A stretch of 64,000 nucleotides of DNA, taken from positions 1 to 64,000 of the forward strand of contig CASFHP010000008.1 in NCBI GenBank assembly GCA_949294555.1. Reading direction: 5' to 3'. Shown here in pieces: positions 63,793 through 64,000 of the stretch (the first letter of the stretch is position 1; each line of letters begins with the position of its first letter). The notes beneath the pieces were generated by a model. The model was given only the letters and a program-made list of their open reading frames with translations, had not been told where the DNA came from and did not search any database. This stretch comes from an uncultured Eubacteriales bacterium. GTDB lineage: Bacteria > Bacillota > Clostridia > TANB77 > CAG-508. Both the position numbers and the translations under genes were made by a program.

Positions 63793-64000
63793 ATGAGATT
63801 AATTAATAAACAAGATTTAGATAAATATAAAAAAGAAGATTATGTATGGTATGCTTGTTATGGATCTAATATAAACTATGAAAGATTTATGTATTATATA
63901 AATGGTGATATAAAAGGAAAATATAGTACAATAAATGGTTGCGAAGATAAGTCAGAACCAATAGAAGAAAGAAAATATATATTTGAATGTCCTATTTATT
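63793..64000 (+). CDS. Gamma-glutamylcyclotransferase-like protein, 3' partial
   Basis: ATG 63793 with GTAGGGGAG upstream; the frame is open to the window edge (69 codons). WYACYGSNINYERFMYYI near 24-41 is the YGSN motif of GGCT-fold enzymes, followed by a GC.D...P pattern (NGCEDKSEPIEER). Probable amide- or peptide-derived cyclotransferase; the rest lies outside. Confidence 0.65.
   Translation, partial: MRLINKQDLDKYKKEDYVWYACYGSNINYERFMYYINGDIKGKYSTINGCEDKSEPIEERKYIFECPIY

Overview
The window is strongly AT-rich (about 30% GC by eye, not computed). It has strong AGGAGG-type ribosome binding sites, a T-box leader, sortase/LPxTG anchoring, and Bce-, Nat- and Ytr-type ABC modules. This fits a low-GC Firmicute of the class Clostridia, probably a gut commensal; no ribosomal RNA is present to place it further. 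I saw no rRNA, tRNA or CRISPR array.

Layout. 0-3.6 kb: the 3' end of an Rpn-type nuclease gene, then dapB and dapA (lysine/diaminopimelate) and an HD-domain protein on the minus strand. 3.7-9.8 kb: two overlapping genes of unknown function and a surface-polymer group (GT2 glycosyltransferase, a frameshifted GT39-like membrane protein, a membrane-anchored HExxH zincin). 9.9-12.2 kb: queA and tgt (queuosine). 12.3-13.7 kb: a WG-repeat membrane protein. 13.9-19.7 kb: fatty-acid synthesis genes fabH-fabD-fabG-fabF-accB-fabZ. 20.1-21.8 kb: a prepilin-like GLUG-repeat protein. 21.9-29.3 kb: pfkA, a FIST protein, an aldehyde dehydrogenase, an iron alcohol dehydrogenase and a DUF4143 ATPase. 29.3-32.6 kb: a T-box leader, a small ORF and valS. 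32.7-37.9 kb: an XRE regulator, then sortase, an LPQTG-anchored cohesin protein and a large secreted dockerin protein. 38.2-44.8 kb: a BceRS/BceAB-type antimicrobial-peptide sensing and efflux set, split by an MqsR-like toxin and a Panacea-domain antitoxin. 45-64 kb: small enzymes, a DUF4097 protein, an ArsR-SdpI pair, four more ABC exporters (one with a GntR/YtrA regulator), an ankyrin protein, transposase and GNAT remnants, a HAD phosphatase, an alkyltransferase-like protein, DUF1697 and a 3'-truncated cyclotransferase-like gene.

Two things stand out. First, sortase, cohesin anchor and dockerin partner lie next to each other with no catalytic domain in the dockerin protein. This suggests a minimal, non-cellulosomal surface assembly built on a cohesin-dockerin bond. 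Second, the intergenic spaces are full of large palindromes of several families. Four consecutive gaps between fabD and fabZ, plus the gap after fabZ, each hold one. Two of them share an identical 51-base core inside unrelated arms. Others share GGTTGAAAAATAATT ends or a GGGGACGGAG motif, and some appear to supply the last codons of neighbouring genes.

Starts were moved from the longest reading frame wherever a ribosome binding site decided the matter. Functions come from recognised motifs and neighbourhood; no database search was possible.
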